From an uncultured Cytophagales bacterium (GTDB lineage Bacteria; Bacteroidota; Bacteroidia; Cytophagales; Thermonemataceae): a DNA stretch of 47,005 nucleotides. Location of the stretch: NCBI GenBank assembly GCA_937911505.1, contig CALEMF010000043.1, positions 1 to 47,005 of the forward strand, read 5' to 3'. Position 1 is the stretch's first letter. Every line of letters starts with the position of its first letter. The notes under the pieces were generated by a model. That model was not told the DNA's origin. It did no database searches and was given only the letters and a program-made list of their open reading frames with translations. The position numbers were made by a program, and so were the translations under genes. Positions 1-8,149 of the stretch are shown here, piece after piece.

Positions 1-151
1 GATCGGCGAGGACGAGTTCATCCATTTGGAGTTCGCTTTGGAGCAGGGTGAGGGGCAGTTGTTGGTTTTCTTCGGGTTGGGGCATTGCGCCGCCAAGGAA
101 GTATTGCCAGATGGCAGGGCGAAGCGAGATAAGTAAGTTTTTCCACTCGTC
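1..151. repeat. Terminal inverted repeat, left copy (coding)
   Basis: These 151 bases are the reverse complement of 46855-47005 with four mismatches, all synonymous third-codon changes within the ATPase-like frame. The outermost 55 bases (1-55 against 46951-47005) match exactly, and the first mismatch is at base 56. This is a shared coding segment of two paralogous genes, not a transposon end. The exact 55-base overlap is the size expected of a k=55 assembly graph overlap. Confidence 0.95.
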
Positions 152-793
152 TTTAGAAGCTTTTTCACCTAGCAACGCCTCTTGCGGGCTGTAAAGGTCA
201 ATGCCCCAGTCTTGGAATTGATTTCTTTTACTTACAAACTGTTCAAAATAATGTATGCGTCTATCACCGTCCATCCCTCCTAGCAGAAATAAAACCGTCT
301 GTAAACTAGGTAAAAAATGCTTTCCTTCCAGTTGTGTATGCCCCCCTACTACTGTCGAGACAAGCGGCAGCTTCATAAGCGCTAAAAGTGAAAAAAAGAG
401 GCTATCGTCAAATGTTTTAGCCAAAGCAGTTGCCATTAGGAGGCGGTCTTCTGGGGTAAGCTTGTATTTTTTCACCCATTGTCCGTAGGGGCTCTCTTCA
501 GACAAGCGGGGTACTTGAAAAGGTTGCGCTTTGAAGTCTAGCTGTCCTTCAAAATCTTTATAATCTTGCTTACTATCAAAATATAGATAGCGGAAGTAGA
601 GTAACTGCAAGAGCCAATTCATGTCTGCATAAATCGCCTTTCTTTTCTTAGCAGAAGAAGAAACAAGCAGCAACTGATGTTGTTGAAAGGTGTCAGGCGT
701 AATGAGACCTTGTGCCATCTCTTTGGCTGGAGCAGCAGCTTTGTCTGTCTTAGTTTGAGGAGAGAATGATCCTTCTTGTTTAAACGTACTCAT
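1..793 (-). CDS. AAA+ ATPase-like protein of contractile-injection-system type, N-terminal part only (runs off window)
   Basis: This gene is cut by the window edge: 264 codons are visible and the reading frame is still open at base 1. The visible protein starts MSTFKQEG and contains the alternating hydrophobic layout NWLLQLLYFRY, then KLTPEDRLLMATALAKTFDD, then FLPSLQTVLFLLGG. I associate this pattern with the N-terminal region of the AAA+ ATPases encoded in extracellular contractile injection (phage-tail-like) clusters. The Walker A/B region would lie beyond the edge and is not seen, so ATPase identity is by resemblance only. Its last 50 visible residues (from DEWKN) are identical to those of the truncated gene at the other end of the window, while the parts before that point are only loosely similar. 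It lies divergent from the large toxin-like gene, with one small gene between. Confidence 0.55.
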   Translation of the reverse strand, partial: MSTFKQEGSFSPQTKTDKAAAPAKEMAQGLITPDTFQQHQLLLVSSSAKKRKAIYADMNWLLQLLYFRYLYFDSKQDYKDFEGQLDFKAQPFQVPRLSEESPYGQWVKKYKLTPEDRLLMATALAKTFDDSLFFSLLALMKLPLVSTVVGGHTQLEGKHFLPSLQTVLFLLGGMDGDRRIHYFEQFVSKRNQFQDWGIDLYSPQEALLGEKASKDEWKNLLISLRPAIWQYFLGGAMPQPEENQQLPLTLLQSELQMDELVLAD

Positions 794-827
794 AAGTAAA
801 AACTTCAAAAGGTAAAAGGAAAACTTT

Positions 828-1148
828 CTACTTGTTAGAAGAGGGATAGGTTATAAAGTAATCTTTTTCATCAGGAAATGACCTTCCTAAAAAGAAACAC
901 CAGACTGAAGAATAGAGTGAGGCTAGCAAATGATTCCATGGAACCCTCCTACCCTTCCACCACCTCAGCGCATAGGAAAGGGCGCACCGATGCTTGTCTA
1001 GTGTAAGTGTGTGAAAGGTATACACTTTCTCTATTAATGTATAGTAATCGATCATCTGGCTAGCCCCCACAAAAAGTGTAGAGAGTTTGGTTGTTTCGCT
1101 CATGAATGTAATGCCGCTATATGCTTTTGCTGGTTTTGAAAATCGCAT
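828..1148 (-). CDS. Small hypothetical protein upstream of the ATPase-like gene
   Basis: An open frame of 106 codons ends 34 bases before the ATPase-like gene on the same strand, so the two could be co-transcribed. The protein is rich in aromatic residues and Trp (RWWKGRRVPWNH, YSSVWCFFLG), with no signal peptide and no domain I recognise. An internal ATG at 1103 (MSETTKLS) is an equally good start and would give 91 residues. A TACCTTTG element, matching the Bacteroidota -7 consensus TAnnTTTG, lies upstream on the minus strand at 1202-1195, but I see no good -33 partner. Coding status rests on length and position only. Confidence 0.4.
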   Translation of the reverse strand: MRFSKPAKAYSGITFMSETTKLSTLFVGASQMIDYYTLIEKVYTFHTLTLDKHRCALSYALRWWKGRRVPWNHLLASLYSSVWCFFLGRSFPDEKDYFITYPSSNK

Positions 1149-1350
1149 AGTCTACTTTTCTGTAAATTACACAGTAGGTAGAATAACAGTATAGCAAAGG
1201 TAAATGATTTTTCTAATTTTTGCGAGTTACCTTGTATTGAAATGACTATCGCAATGAGGTAGGTACTCTGCTTAGATTTCCTGCTTTTTTCTTGTAAAGA
1301 AACCCTTAGTAGCGTAATTTGTAGCAATAATTGAAAAAAAATAACCACCT

Positions 1351-4300
1351 GTGACCCAAGAAGAGTACAGACAGCGCTTGCTGTTGTTTAAGCAGCTCAA
1401 TGCCAACGGGCTTTTCTACGATGAAGACCGCGATCGTGTACTAGCCGCTATGCAAGCGCGTGAAGACTTTCTCTTTGCACCTGGTAATGAGTGGATGCTC
1501 GAAAAGCTAGGACTCGCCCCCTCGGTGCTAGAAGAGATGACTGCCATGCCGCTGCTGGTTCCGGAGGGCACCGACCAAGTACAAAATACCTTCTTTAAGC
1601 CGCTTTTACTCGCCGAAATTACGGGGCGTATTACCGACCCTGGAGGCTTGGTAGTAGCGGTAGATGTAGACGGCGACCAACGGGTCAATGAAGCAACCGT
1701 CATTTTTCGCTTACATGAAAAAGATCCCACCTTACTGCACGTAACCGTACTGTACCCTACAGGCATGGCCACTTACGAAGTACCCCACGGCATGACCGAC
1801 CCCATGCACTTTAACATTGTGCAAGTAGAAGCCACTGACGGCGTAGAGATTCCGGTACGGCTGCTGAGCAATGGCCCACAACACATAACTATTACACCCA
1901 ATTACGAAATTTCTTTTAGCTTAGGCGGGCAAAATACCCTGCTCAAAGCCACTCCACTAGATAAAGAACCCACCGTAAGGGTACTCACGCCTCCTGAGCA
2001 GCGAGGCAAGCTCTGGTACATGGAGCTACAAGTAGGCGCCAGTACCGACATGGCCCGTGTAGTCTTTGAGCATACGGGTGAGCCCTTCGAGTATACCTGT
2101 ACCATCTCTTACTTGGTTCTCAATCCAGTGTATTCGGGAATTATCCATTCCAAAAAGCTTACGCTCTCGCTCAGTGAGCCACTCGCTCCGGCAGTACTTA
2201 ACGAGGCAGGACAGCAAGTAACCCTGGCGCTTACCGCCACCGAAGCCCTCAACAACATAGTAGGGCTGGGCATTAGCCACCAGCTCAGTACCTACGGGCT
2301 AAAAGAAAAAAAGAATTTACAAAGCAAGTACCCTACGGCTACCCCCGAAGACTTTGGCGAAAGCAGCCTCTTCTCTCGCCCAGCAGTGGTACTATACTAC
2401 GGCGAGGAACCGCATATCTTTGATTTCCCTAAGGAAGAGGGACGAGTAGATACCCGCGCCAAAGCTCCCGCCCGTACCGAGGCCAACGCCGGCAACCTTA
2501 CCAAGCGACTAGCCATTAGGGATTTACCCGAGGTAGATCCCGCCTTGACGATGAACGCAGAGGTGGTCTCTTTACAAACTGCTGAAATAACACTGCTCGA
2601 GTATGCAGCACAGATGGGCATCACCGACAAGGCCAACTTCGAGCGGTGGAAAAAGCTTAATGTAACCCTTCGGAAGTCTATCGCCAATAACCAACTTTTA
2701 CCTGCTGAGGAACTAGCAGCACTTACAGAGATCGCCGAAGCTTTTATTGATGGCTACTTTACAGAGTTCGACGGCCCATTACAGCCCATCGGTGGCCCTA
2801 ATGACTACGGTGAGTCGGGTTTGGGCGATTACTATAAAAAATACAGCAATGAAGCGACTGGTGAGAAAGTAGAGCGGGTCAAAACCGACAATCCAAATCA
2901 CCTACTGCCCGATCTCTCTGGTAACCGTATGGATCTTACTGATCTCCCTAGAACTTACGAGGTAGTCCCCGACTACAATACCCCTGGTATGTATATTTCT
3001 ATCGAAAACTACCTCCCTTCAGCCATAGAGACGCTAGTGGCTCGCTTGCAGGCTCAACGGTGGGATCAGTTGGAAAGCCTACTCAACGATATCCAAAACC
3101 GCTACGCAATGGCGGTGGCTTATAAAATGGGGGCTACTAAAGGCGCTTCTTACAGTGCCATACTCAATGCCCAGCGTGACCTACGTACGCGTCTACTAAG
3201 GCAGCAGACCAAAAAGGGGCGTAAAGCCCTCAAAAAAGTGTCAGTGGTATTCTATCCTGAGGAATTTATACTCGATAAGGACAAGAGAATGGGAGAGATT
3301 GGTATCCCGATGAATGTGTATTACTATGCTGACCTCGACCAAAAGTGTTGGTACGTGATAAACCTGAGTAATTCTTCGGGCTTTGAAGATTATGTCTACT
3401 TTAGCGAAGGGCACGACCCCACTGTAGACGAAGCAGCCTTTCCCCCCCAAAAACTCTTTGAAGAGCTAGGCGATAAAGACAACCTGCCTGCTGGATGGCT
3501 TTACTATCAAATTCCTGGTGGCCCTGGTGGGGGCTTTGAAACATTAGGTACAAGTTGGCGCAACTGGGAGTGGGAAGACTGGATCAAGATATTCGGCGTA
3601 GCGGCCCTTACGGTGGCGGCGATTATCGCTTTGCCTCCTGTGGGAGGCGCCATAGGGGTAAGTACGACGACCGCGGGGTTCATCGGTACCGCAGGTGCTA
3701 TAACAGTAGGTTTTGCAGGAGGTATGGCCATCTACAAGGCCTCCGAAGAAGACCACCTCGATACCATGACCTTGGTAGGCGGCTTAACCGATATTGCCGC
3801 TGCTTTTATGGGCACTCTAGGCGCCTTGGCCAAAGCAGGTAAAATAGGTAAACTGATTGCAGGTTTTAGAACCTCGCAGGCATACTTGGTACTCAAGTAT
3901 GCAGAAGGCACTGCCGACACGGTAGCCATGGCCGTGACCAACGTGGCCACCCTGGAAAAGATTGCCAAAATTTACGACAATGAGCAAATTACCCCTGAAC
4001 GTAAAACGTGGGCCATCGCCTGGGAAGTAAGCTACCTAGTGCTTCAAAATGCGCTTACGGTGGTAAGTGTAAAGGGTACCAGCGAAGACATCGCCAAATT
4101 TAGAAGGAATAACGTAGGGGAGTTTGAAGGGGCAAGAGCAGGAAGCGACAATCCCTCTCTAGAAGCAGCCGAAAAAGTGGGGGATGTGAAGGATGGCAAG
4201 AAGGCACTAGCCCCGCAGGCGGAGAAAAACGATGGAACTGCTGGGTTTAAGAAGGAGAGAGAAGTTATTAATAGGGAGAAAGAAGTTGTTAATAGAGAGA

Positions 4301-4800
4301 AAGAAGTTGTCAATAGGGAGAAAGAAGTTGTTAATAGAGAGAAAGAAGTTGTTAATAGAGAGAAAGAAGTTGTCAGTAAAGAAAATAATCCTAAAATACT
4401 GGATGAAAAAGTTACTCTGAGTGGAAAAGTTAATGAAAGAATACAGCTCAATGAAGAGCAAAAGAAAACACTTAATCTGTTTAGTAAAGAGGATTTAACG
4501 CAAGGTAATAGTATTTTTATGGTTAAATTACCCAGAAGAGGCTTAGTAAAAGTGAATCGAGGGGCTAATGGTGGTTGGTACTATCTATCCTCAAAAGGGA
4601 GGCCTATCTATATTACTAAACGCCTGAATGAAGGGAAGCTAAAGCTTCAAGAAGCACAGTTAAACTACGGCAATAAAAAGGTTTTAGTAGGCACCCGAGG
4701 CGGTTTATACTATAAGTCTATTTTAGGTAATGAGAAAAGATATATTCCTTCTACAAGAAGGAAACATGTTCAACTAGAGGTAAAAGATGTAAATCCATAA
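1351..4800 (+). CDS. Polymorphic-toxin-like protein with exchangeable C-terminal domain
   Basis: This 1149-residue protein starts at GTG: the in-frame TAA at 1342 leaves no other upstream start. There is no signal peptide and no type IX sorting domain, so Sec/T9SS export is unlikely; together with the neighbouring ATPase-like gene this favours delivery by an injection apparatus (inference). Residues 1-740 are of unknown family. Residues 747-795 form a Gly/Ala-rich hydrophobic stretch of the kind found before toxin domains. Residues 969-1010 are six heptads of EKEVVNR type, probably a coiled-coil linker. Residues ~1033-1149 are a small basic domain with two related motifs: GGWYYLSSKGRPIYITKR, and RGGLYYKSILGNEKRYIP. 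These resemble my memory of the PBCV basic adaptor motif (Pfam PF08789). Codon use changes from GC-rich to AT-rich near base 4240, just before the linker, as expected of a swapped tip. The first candidate immunity gene follows 4 bases after the stop. Toxicity itself is not demonstrated by sequence. Confidence 0.6.
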   Translation: MTQEEYRQRLLLFKQLNANGLFYDEDRDRVLAAMQAREDFLFAPGNEWMLEKLGLAPSVLEEMTAMPLLVPEGTDQVQNTFFKPLLLAEITGRITDPGGLVVAVDVDGDQRVNEATVIFRLHEKDPTLLHVTVLYPTGMATYEVPHGMTDPMHFNIVQVEATDGVEIPVRLLSNGPQHITITPNYEISFSLGGQNTLLKATPLDKEPTVRVLTPPEQRGKLWYMELQVGASTDMARVVFEHTGEPFEYTCTISYLVLNPVYSGIIHSKKLTLSLSEPLAPAVLNEAGQQVTLALTATEALNNIVGLGISHQLSTYGLKEKKNLQSKYPTATPEDFGESSLFSRPAVVLYYGEEPHIFDFPKEEGRVDTRAKAPARTEANAGNLTKRLAIRDLPEVDPALTMNAEVVSLQTAEITLLEYAAQMGITDKANFERWKKLNVTLRKSIANNQLLPAEELAALTEIAEAFIDGYFTEFDGPLQPIGGPNDYGESGLGDYYKKYSNEATGEKVERVKTDNPNHLLPDLSGNRMDLTDLPRTYEVVPDYNTPGMYISIENYLPSAIETLVARLQAQRWDQLESLLNDIQNRYAMAVAYKMGATKGASYSAILNAQRDLRTRLLRQQTKKGRKALKKVSVVFYPEEFILDKDKRMGEIGIPMNVYYYADLDQKCWYVINLSNSSGFEDYVYFSEGHDPTVDEAAFPPQKLFEELGDKDNLPAGWLYYQIPGGPGGGFETLGTSWRNWEWEDWIKIFGVAALTVAAIIALPPVGGAIGVSTTTAGFIGTAGAITVGFAGGMAIYKASEEDHLDTMTLVGGLTDIAAAFMGTLGALAKAGKIGKLIAGFRTSQAYLVLKYAEGTADTVAMAVTNVATLEKIAKIYDNEQITPERKTWAIAWEVSYLVLQNALTVVSVKGTSEDIAKFRRNNVGEFEGARAGSDNPSLEAAEKVGDVKDGKKALAPQAEKNDGTAGFKKEREVINREKEVVNREKEVVNREKEVVNREKEVVNREKEVVSKENNPKILDEKVTLSGKVNERIQLNEEQKKTLNLFSKEDLTQGNSIFMVKLPRRGLVKVNRGANGGWYYLSSKGRPIYITKRLNEGKLKLQEAQLNYGNKKVLVGTRGGLYYKSILGNEKRYIPSTRRKHVQLEVKDVNP
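4255..4380 (+). repeat. Six tandem 21-bp units encoding heptads
   Basis: Six exact-length 21-base units starting at 4255, 4276, 4297, 4318, 4339 and 4360 encode EREVINR, EKEVVNR four times, then EKEVVSK. Units two to five are almost identical in DNA, so copy number could change by slippage without shifting the frame. Charged residues alternate with a Val-Val pair in each heptad, which favours a coiled coil. The repeat sits exactly between the conserved carrier and the exchangeable C-terminal domain. Confidence 0.95.
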
Positions 4801-4804
4801 GTTT

Positions 4805-5380
4805 ATGAGAATATTGATAGTATGTTTATGTTTTTTATATACTTTCAACGCTTGCTCGCAACAAAAGAGTATAGCCAATGAAGAAAATACTGATACAATA
4901 AAAGACGATGTTTTGTTGAAAGATTCTGTAAGACTAAGTCCTGGAAAGCTTTACGAACAGGCGAAGCGAGCGTATGAGGAAGGCTATTATTCCAAAGCAG
5001 TACATTTATGTGATCAAGTCATTTCTCTGGATTCTAGTTTTACAGCCGCTTTCTATACGAGAGCCTTAATCAAAGACGATATGGGTAATCTTGAGGAAGC
5101 TATTAGAGACTACACAATCGTTATTCAAAGGAATCCGAAACATAGTGTAGCCTACGTTAACAGGGGTGGGGGGTATATGGTTCTAGGGAACTACTCTGCT
5201 GGCTTAAAAGATATGGATAAAGCTATCGAAATTAATCCTAATACAAAGGTAGGTTATTTCAATAGGGGAAATATATATGAGTTGTTTGGTGAGTCAGAAA
5301 AAGCCTGTGCCGATTGGCAAAAAGCAGCGGATTTAGGGCATCAAAAAGCCGCTATCGAAGTAGAAAAAAACTGTAAATGA
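4805..5380 (+). CDS. TPR lipoprotein 1, candidate immunity protein of the full-length toxin
   Basis: This 191-residue protein has a lipoprotein signal with lipobox FNAC (lipidated Cys17), a short Ser/Asp-rich spacer, and then three to four tetratricopeptide repeats (YEQAKRAYEEGYYSKAV, FYTRALIKDDMGNLEEAI, AYVNRGGGYMVLGNYSAGL, YFNRGNIYELFGESEKAC). It ends in the family signature EVEKNCK. Its start is 4 bases after the toxin stop, so the pair is almost certainly co-transcribed. Immunity is inferred from this position and from repeated pairing of the family with toxin-tip copies downstream. A lipid-anchored partner suggests a toxin acting in the periplasm or envelope. A TPR adaptor or chaperone is the main alternative. 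Confidence 0.7.
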   Translation: MRILIVCLCFLYTFNACSQQKSIANEENTDTIKDDVLLKDSVRLSPGKLYEQAKRAYEEGYYSKAVHLCDQVISLDSSFTAAFYTRALIKDDMGNLEEAIRDYTIVIQRNPKHSVAYVNRGGGYMVLGNYSAGLKDMDKAIEINPNTKVGYFNRGNIYELFGESEKACADWQKAADLGHQKAAIEVEKNCK

Positions 5381-5451
5381 AGACGGAGCGATGGCATTCT
5401 CTATTACCAGAGAGTAAGCCAGAGAACGCCAAATATTTCTGAAAGTCAAGT
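5297..5451 (+). repeat. 155-bp exact direct repeat, copy 1
   Basis: This stretch covers the 3' end of TPR lipoprotein gene 1 and the start of the following toxin-tip copy. It is identical, base for base, to 7970-8124 at the junction of TPR gene 4 and its tip copy, although the genes diverge on both sides. It marks recent duplication or gene conversion inside the array. Confidence 0.95.
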
Positions 5452-5476
5452 TAGGCTCTTTAGTGAAAAAGAGCTA

Positions 5477-5776
5477 ATGAATGGTGAGCGTACTCTTGTG
5501 GTTAAATTGAAAACAGGCTACAAAAGAGTATATAAGAGTGATAGAGGAAAGTTCTACTACCTACAAAAAAGTGGTAGAAAGAAATACATAACATCAGATA
5601 TAAATAAAGGTAAACTTCAACTCCAAGGGGCGCAGCTACGCTATGGAGATAAAAGCGTATTTGTAGGCTCACGAGGTGGTTTATATTATCAATCCACTCA
5701 AAAAGGAGAAAAACGTTACATCCCCTCCGTAAGGAGGCAATATGTGCAATTATACACAAAAGACATTAGTCCTTAG
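5477..5776 (+). CDS. Orphan toxin C-terminal domain copy 1
   Basis: The 99-codon frame from ATG 5477 (MNGERTLVVKLK) reproduces the C-terminal domain of the large toxin, with both motifs present: FYYLQKSGRKKYI and RGGLYYQSTQKGEKRYIP. The homologous frame is open without interruption from base 5381, immediately after the TGA of TPR gene 1 and in the same frame, reading RRSDGILYYQRVSQ; this part has no start codon. The copy lacks carrier, linker and its own promoter, so it looks like a silent tip cassette rather than a free-standing gene. It ends 2 bases before TPR gene 2. Whether the small protein is made is unknown. Confidence 0.6.
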   Translation: MNGERTLVVKLKTGYKRVYKSDRGKFYYLQKSGRKKYITSDINKGKLQLQGAQLRYGDKSVFVGSRGGLYYQSTQKGEKRYIPSVRRQYVQLYTKDISP

Positions 5777-5778
5777 CT

Positions 5779-6345
5779 ATGAGAATACTGATTACATTAC
5801 TGTGGTTATCCTGTGCTTTGCAAGCTTGTTCACAACAGAAAGAGGTCGAAAATACCAATTCACCCGTGTCTATACCTGGTGAAGATACTATTTCATCATT
5901 CAATACAATTAAATTATATCAAGAGGCAGAAAATTTATATAGGAAATATGATTATTCTAAAGTAATAGAACTTTGTGATAGGGTAATTACAATAAATTCT
6001 GATTACACGAAAGCTTACTATCTAAGAGGAAAGTCAGAGAGGGCATTAGGAAACTACAATGCAGCAATAAAAAACTTTAATGTCGTAATTCAACGAAATC
6101 CTGATTATGCAGACGCCTATATCAATAGGGGCGGGGGGTACTATGAGTTAGGTAACTATACCGCTGCACTCAATGATTATAACCAAGCTATTAAAGTTAA
6201 TCCAAATGATAAGGTTATGTATTATAATCGTGCTTTGGTATATGAGAAATTGGGAGAGATAAAGAAAGCTTGTGTAGATTGGCAAACTTCGACAGAGTTG
6301 GGCTACGGAATCTCAGCTAAGGAGCTAGAAAAAAACTGTAAATGA
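5779..6345 (+). CDS. TPR lipoprotein 2, candidate immunity paralogue
   Basis: This 188-residue paralogue has signal lipobox LQAC (Cys17) and the same TPR layout as its neighbours. It departs from the family at the C-terminus: TSTELGYGISAKELEKNCK replaces the usual Ala-rich ending. The middle repeats also differ most from copy 1, which fits a partner-specific surface. The start is 2 bases after the preceding tip copy. The tract GGGGCGGGGGG at 6128-6138 encodes the RGGG motif. Confidence 0.7.
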   Translation: MRILITLLWLSCALQACSQQKEVENTNSPVSIPGEDTISSFNTIKLYQEAENLYRKYDYSKVIELCDRVITINSDYTKAYYLRGKSERALGNYNAAIKNFNVVIQRNPDYADAYINRGGGYYELGNYTAALNDYNQAIKVNPNDKVMYYNRALVYEKLGEIKKACVDWQTSTELGYGISAKELEKNCK

Positions 6346-6441
6346 AGATAGAGCAGTTACATTCTCTATATCCAAAAAATAACCCAGAAAACACCAAATA
6401 TTTCTGAAAGTCAAGTCAAGCTTTTTAGTGACAAAGAGTTA

Positions 6442-6741
6442 ATGAATGGTGAGCGTGTTCTTGTGGTTAAATTGAAAACAGGCTACAGGAAAGTACACAA
6501 GAGTGATAGAGGAAATTTTTACTACCTACAAAACAGTGGTAGGAAGAAATATATTACAAAAGATATTGATAAGGGTAAGCTCCAACTTCAAGAAGCGCAA
6601 CTACGCTACGGGGATAAAAGTGTAATGGTAGGTATTCGAGGCGGTTTATACTATCAGTCTATTCTAGGTAATGAGAAACGATATATTCCTTCTACTAGAA
6701 GAAAACACGTGCAATTATACACAGAAGATATAAATCCTTAA
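6442..6741 (+). CDS. Orphan toxin C-terminal domain copy 2
   Basis: This is a 99-codon copy beginning MNGERVLVVKLK. Its first 54 residues are identical to those of the copy at 8150, while its end (QSILGNEKRYIPSTRRKHVQL) matches the full-length toxin instead. That mosaic pattern is what recombination between tips would leave. Upstream, the homologous frame from 6346 is broken by a TAG as its second codon, unlike copies 1 and 3. TPR gene 3 starts 4 bases after the stop. Confidence 0.6.
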   Translation: MNGERVLVVKLKTGYRKVHKSDRGNFYYLQNSGRKKYITKDIDKGKLQLQEAQLRYGDKSVMVGIRGGLYYQSILGNEKRYIPSTRRKHVQLYTEDINP

Positions 6742-6745
6742 ATAT

Positions 6746-7312
6746 ATGAGAATAATCGTCTTTTTATTCTATTTATCTTACGCTTTACAAGGTTGTTCAC
6801 AACAAAAAAATTCTTCACAGATAAATAATACATCAGACAGCACATCGTCTATAATGTTTAAGAAACCAAGTCCCGGAAAGCTTTTCGTGAAGGCGGAAAA
6901 TGCTTATCAAGAGGGTTACTATAAGGAGACTATCGAACTATGTAACCAAATCATCACTTTAGATTCTAATTATACAGAAGCGTTTTACTTAAGAGGTAAG
7001 ACAAAGTATAGATTGGGAAACTACAGAAGCTCTATAAAAGATTTTAATATTGTGATATACCGAAACCCTGACTATAATGATGCTTATGTAAGTAGGGGGG
7101 GAGGGTATCAAGTATTGGGTGAATATCAAGCTGCACTTAAAGATTTCAATCATGTTATTAACAGAAATCCCAATGATAGAAGACCCTATTACAATCGTGC
7201 GCTAATCTATGAGCTTCGCAACGAAATGCAAAAAGCCTGTGCCGACTGGAGGAAAGCAGCAAAACTGGGTGACGATGCTGCTGCTGCCGAGGTAGAAAAA
7301 AACTGTAAATGA
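6746..7312 (+). CDS. TPR lipoprotein 3, candidate immunity paralogue
   Basis: This 188-residue protein has lipobox LQGC (Cys17). Its N-terminal half is close to copy 4 (SPGKLF-KAENAYQEGYY). A run of seven G at 7095-7101 encodes Gly residues of the NRGGG-type motif and is a possible slippage site. Its stop codon abuts a truncated toxin-tip copy, not a full one. Confidence 0.7.
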   Translation: MRIIVFLFYLSYALQGCSQQKNSSQINNTSDSTSSIMFKKPSPGKLFVKAENAYQEGYYKETIELCNQIITLDSNYTEAFYLRGKTKYRLGNYRSSIKDFNIVIYRNPDYNDAYVSRGGGYQVLGEYQAALKDFNHVINRNPNDRRPYYNRALIYELRNEMQKACADWRKAAKLGDDAAAAEVEKNCK

Positions 7313-7481
7313 GGGCAAACTCCAACTTCAAGAAGCGCAACTAGTGTATAATGATAAAAAAGTAATGGTAGGTGCTCGAGGTGGTTTATACTATACGCCT
7401 CTTTTAGGTAATGAAAAACGCTATATCCCTTCGACAAGAAGACAATATATTCAATTAGAGATAAAAGATACAAACCCCTAA
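7311..7481 (+). pseudogene. Truncated toxin-tip copy (second half only)
   Basis: After the TPR gene 3 stop, a frame with no start codon reads EGKLQLQEAQLVYNDKKVMV, then ARGGLYYTPLLGNEKRYIP, ending DTNP and TAA. It matches the second half of the toxin C-terminal domain; the first RGG-type motif is absent. The join lies at the sequence AAATGAGGGCAAACTCC, where the TPR 3' end meets the middle of the tip. The same kind of join recurs at 9019. It cannot be translated independently from an obvious start. Confidence 0.8.
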
Positions 7482-7486
7482 ATAGC

Positions 7487-8053
7487 ATGAGAGTAGTTAC
7501 CCTGTTATTATTTTTATCGTATACTTTACAGGCTTGTTCACAGGAAAAGAGTTCTCCTCAGATAAACAATACGGTAGATAGTACATTGTCTCCAATGTAT
7601 AATAAACCAAGTCCTGGAAAGCTTTTCTTAAAGGCGGAAAATGCTTATCAAGAGGGCTATTATACCAAGGCAGTTGAGCTATGTAATCAAATCATTGCCT
7701 TAGATTCTAGCTACATTGAGACTTTTTATCTGAGAGGAAAAGCTGAGTCAAATTTAGGTCATCATATGAAAGCCATAGAAAGTTTCAGTATTGTTCTTGA
7801 GTATAATCCTTCGTACAACGATGTATATGTGAGTAGGGGGGGGGTGTATTATGATATAGGAAACTACCCCGCTGCATTAGAAGATCTTAGTAGAGCAATT
7901 AAGGGAAATCCAAGTGATAGAGTAGCTTACTACAATCGTGGAATCATTTATGAGCTTCTTAATCAGATGGAAAAAGCCTGTGCCGATTGGCAAAAAGCAG
8001 CGGATTTAGGGCATCAAAAAGCCGCTATCGAAGTAGAAAAAAACTGTAAATGA
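7487..8053 (+). CDS. TPR lipoprotein 4, candidate immunity paralogue
   Basis: This 188-residue protein has lipobox LQAC (Cys17) followed by SQEK. It carries the longest homopolymer in the array, nine consecutive G at 7836-7844, encoding the Gly-Gly part of SRGGVYY. Gain or loss of one G would truncate the protein. Its last ~85 bases are part of the 155-bp exact repeat shared with TPR gene 1, so its C-terminus (LGHQKAAIEVEKNCK) equals that of copy 1 while the rest resembles copy 3. Confidence 0.7.
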   Translation: MRVVTLLLFLSYTLQACSQEKSSPQINNTVDSTLSPMYNKPSPGKLFLKAENAYQEGYYTKAVELCNQIIALDSSYIETFYLRGKAESNLGHHMKAIESFSIVLEYNPSYNDVYVSRGGVYYDIGNYPAALEDLSRAIKGNPSDRVAYYNRGIIYELLNQMEKACADWQKAADLGHQKAAIEVEKNCK

Positions 8054-8124
8054 AGACGGAGCGATGGCATTCTCTATTACCAGAGAGTAAGCCAGAGAAC
8101 GCCAAATATTTCTGAAAGTCAAGT
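7970..8124 (+). repeat. 155-bp exact direct repeat, copy 2
   Basis: Identical to 5297-5451. It spans the end of TPR gene 4 and the beginning of the next tip copy. Confidence 0.95.
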
Positions 8125-8149
8125 CAAGCTCTTTAGTGAAAAAGAGTTA

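Noticed and set aside
4255..4380. CRISPR array from regularly spaced 21-base repeats
   Set aside because: The units are contiguous without spacers and encode heptads within a long reading frame.
4044..4461. Long antisense open frames over the heptad repeat
   Set aside because: They arise because a 21-base repeat without stops is open in several frames. Composition and homology support only the plus-strand toxin frame.
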